64,000 bases of DNA from a virus. Shown piece by piece: positions 62,663 to 64,000 of this stretch; within the stretch, counting starts at the first letter, position 1; each line of letters opens with the position of its first letter. The position numbers were made by a program, and so were the translations under genes. Below the pieces are notes generated by a model, which saw nothing but the letters and a program-made list of their open reading frames with translations, did not search any database and was not told the DNA's origin. The stretch lies in IMG/VR virus record IMGVR_UViG_3300015371_000001, positions 1-64,000 of that record, one strand, 5' to 3'.

Positions 62663-63895
62663 ATGAAGATCATCGTGGAGGCCCCGCTGTCCACGTTCTC
62701 GGGCTACGGGAACGATGGCATCGGGATGATCATGGCGCTGGTGCAGATGGGCCATGACGTGTACCTGGAGCCGAAGGTCGTGCAGCCGCCGCTCCCGACC
62801 GAGGTCGCTGAGCTACTGACGAAACCTCTGGCTTCCCCGTTTGATCTCGCCATTCACCACGTAGATCCTGGCCAGCTTGGCTTCGAGCAGCCGGAAGCAC
62901 CGGCCAAGGCCCAAGCCGCCGAGGTGAACGTCGGTTGGACGATGTGGGAGTACTCCACCTTGGACAACCTGCCGGGACGGAGCCTGGTACGGGACCGGTG
63001 GAAGTACTTCGACGCGATCTTGTGCTACGACGATGTCACTGCTGGAGCTTTGGACCCCAGAGTTGGTCGTTACGTGGACGTGACCAAAGACGAGCAGGGC
63101 TACCTGCACCAGACGACCACTAAGGAGGAGGTGAAGTTCCCCGTCCTCCAGGGCGGTTACTGGCCGAGTCGATGGCCGCACGTCGACCGTGATTGGTTCG
63201 GCGACCGGTTCGGCTTCTGCATGATTGGGATGCTCCACGAGCGCAAGGACCCGTTCACCGCGATCAACGCCTTTGCTGAGTTGAAGCGTGAGAAGGGTGC
63301 GGAGTTCGAGGGAGCCGAACTACATCTCAAGACGCAGTCGCCGGGGCTTCATCCTCAGATGGAGAAGATCTACCCCAAGGTCAGGGTTCACTATGTCAAC
63401 TGGACCACGGACAAGCTGCGAGCCTTCATGTCGTTCCAGCACTGCCTCCTCGCGCCGAGCCGGGGCGAGGGCAAGAACATGCCCGCGCTGGAGTTCATGT
63501 CGACGGGCGGGACCGCCATCGCCACAGCCTGGGGCGGGCACACGCAGTGGCTCAACCCGGAGTACTCGCTGGGGATCGACTACACCTTGGCTCCGGTGTC
63601 GGGTGGCAAGTACCCCAACTGTATGAACGCTCGCGCGTCCAAGGACCACCTCAAGGAGTTGATGTGGCGGGTCTACTCCGACCGGCAGTACGCCAAGAAG
63701 CTGGGCGACAACGCCGCCAGGGCGATTCCCAACTCTCACAGTTGGACGAACGTCATGGAGCGGTTCTTCCTGCGGCTCAAGGACGAGATCACGTTCAAGG
63801 ACAAGGGTCGTGCGCTGTACGAGAAGCATGTGGCGACCAAGTCGGAGGCACAGAGGGAGTCCGAATGGCAGCGCCAGACGCCAGTGAGCTACTGA
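62663..63895 (+). CDS. GT-B glycosyltransferase (GT4-like), 410 aa
   Basis: AGGAGGAG before ATG. N-terminal FSGYGNDGIGMIMALVQMGHDV is the acceptor-side Rossmann fold. IGMLHERKDPFTAINAF and the EGKNMPALE motif (ExxxxxxxE) followed by GGTAIATAWGG are the GT4 donor-binding signature. Transfers a sugar from a nucleotide donor. With the 24.9-27.1 kb genes it suggests glycan decoration of virion or DNA. Confidence 0.85.
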   Translation: MKIIVEAPLSTFSGYGNDGIGMIMALVQMGHDVYLEPKVVQPPLPTEVAELLTKPLASPFDLAIHHVDPGQLGFEQPEAPAKAQAAEVNVGWTMWEYSTLDNLPGRSLVRDRWKYFDAILCYDDVTAGALDPRVGRYVDVTKDEQGYLHQTTTKEEVKFPVLQGGYWPSRWPHVDRDWFGDRFGFCMIGMLHERKDPFTAINAFAELKREKGAEFEGAELHLKTQSPGLHPQMEKIYPKVRVHYVNWTTDKLRAFMSFQHCLLAPSRGEGKNMPALEFMSTGGTAIATAWGGHTQWLNPEYSLGIDYTLAPVSGGKYPNCMNARASKDHLKELMWRVYSDRQYAKKLGDNAARAIPNSHSWTNVMERFFLRLKDEITFKDKGRALYEKHVATKSEAQRESEWQRQTPVSY

Positions 63896-64000
63896 TGGAT
63901 CGTCAAGAGTGCGGTCCTTGGTGTCCGGTCTGCCACATTCTTCGGCCTGCTGATGGGATCGCCCGTTCGGAGTACTGGATCTCGCTGACCAGTCGGCTCA
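63895..64000 (+). CDS. 5' part of a zinc-motif protein (3' partial)
   Basis: TGATG overlap with the glycosyltransferase. Reads MDRQECGPWCPVCHILRPAD and runs off the window. CGPWCPVC is a likely zinc knuckle. Confidence 0.5.
   Translation, partial: MDRQECGPWCPVCHILRPADGIARSEYWISLTSRL

Overview
The window reads as one contiguous piece of a large tailed-phage genome with an actinobacterial host. GC is high (about 60 percent by eye). All genes lie on the + strand, packed head to tail with ATGA/GTGA overlaps. There is a very large tRNA array, a full head-assembly module (terminase, portal, MuF-like protein, protease, decoration, capsid, connectors), a GH25 endolysin, and no rRNA or host housekeeping genes. 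I cannot assign a phage cluster from sequence alone.

Layout. 1-5.7 kb: small, mostly unknown accessory genes, several with zinc-ribbon cysteine pairs and one with a Fic motif. 5.7-11.6 kb: 36 conventional tRNA genes with anticodons for all 20 amino acids, including an initiator-like tRNA. They are broken by structured non-coding stretches, notably 7.55-8.04 kb, and by two small CDSs. 11.7-24.6 kb: replication and repair, comprising a Rad50/SbcC-like ATPase split into two distant genes, Mre11-like nuclease, dCMP deaminase, HAD phosphatase, Cas4-like nuclease, beta sliding clamp and DnaX clamp loader, plus a secreted RTX-repeat protein and a 957-aa B12/radical-SAM-type enzyme. 24.9-27.1 kb: methyltransferase, glycosyltransferase and sugar epimerase. 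27.1-46.5 kb: head module, including an 799-aa protein that appears to be extended to about 2,159 aa by a -1 ribosomal frameshift, and a 1,987-aa portal fusion carrying ADP-ribosyltransferase-like domains and an HExxH metalloprotease. A strong terminator follows the capsid gene. 46.6-52.8 kb: small genes and two structured RNA regions. 52.8-57.5 kb: endolysin and head-tail joining genes. 57.7-64 kb: small accessory genes, a MazG-like protein and a second glycosyltransferase.

The most exciting signal is at 47.4-47.9 kb. Two tRNA-like genes lie in tandem with their 3' halves placed upstream of their 5' halves. In both, the acceptor stem (7 bp) and anticodon stem (5 bp) pair only in the permuted order, which suggests circularly permuted tRNAs embedded in a terminated non-coding transcript. 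Other strong signals are the CCCAAAA frameshift site with a downstream stem-loop at 30.24 kb, the two long structured RNAs with their own promoters (7.58 and 48.43 kb), and two regions where codon use shows a nested +1-frame gene inside a longer ORF (40.44 and 50.10 kb).

Regulation visible in the sequence: sigma70-like promoters sharing a TTGACG-nnc-GGCAAC box, a group of TAGACT/TAGCCT -10 sites followed by a common AGGAGGCAGCA leader, and several strong hairpin terminators. All functional names come from motif recognition by eye; none was checked by database search.
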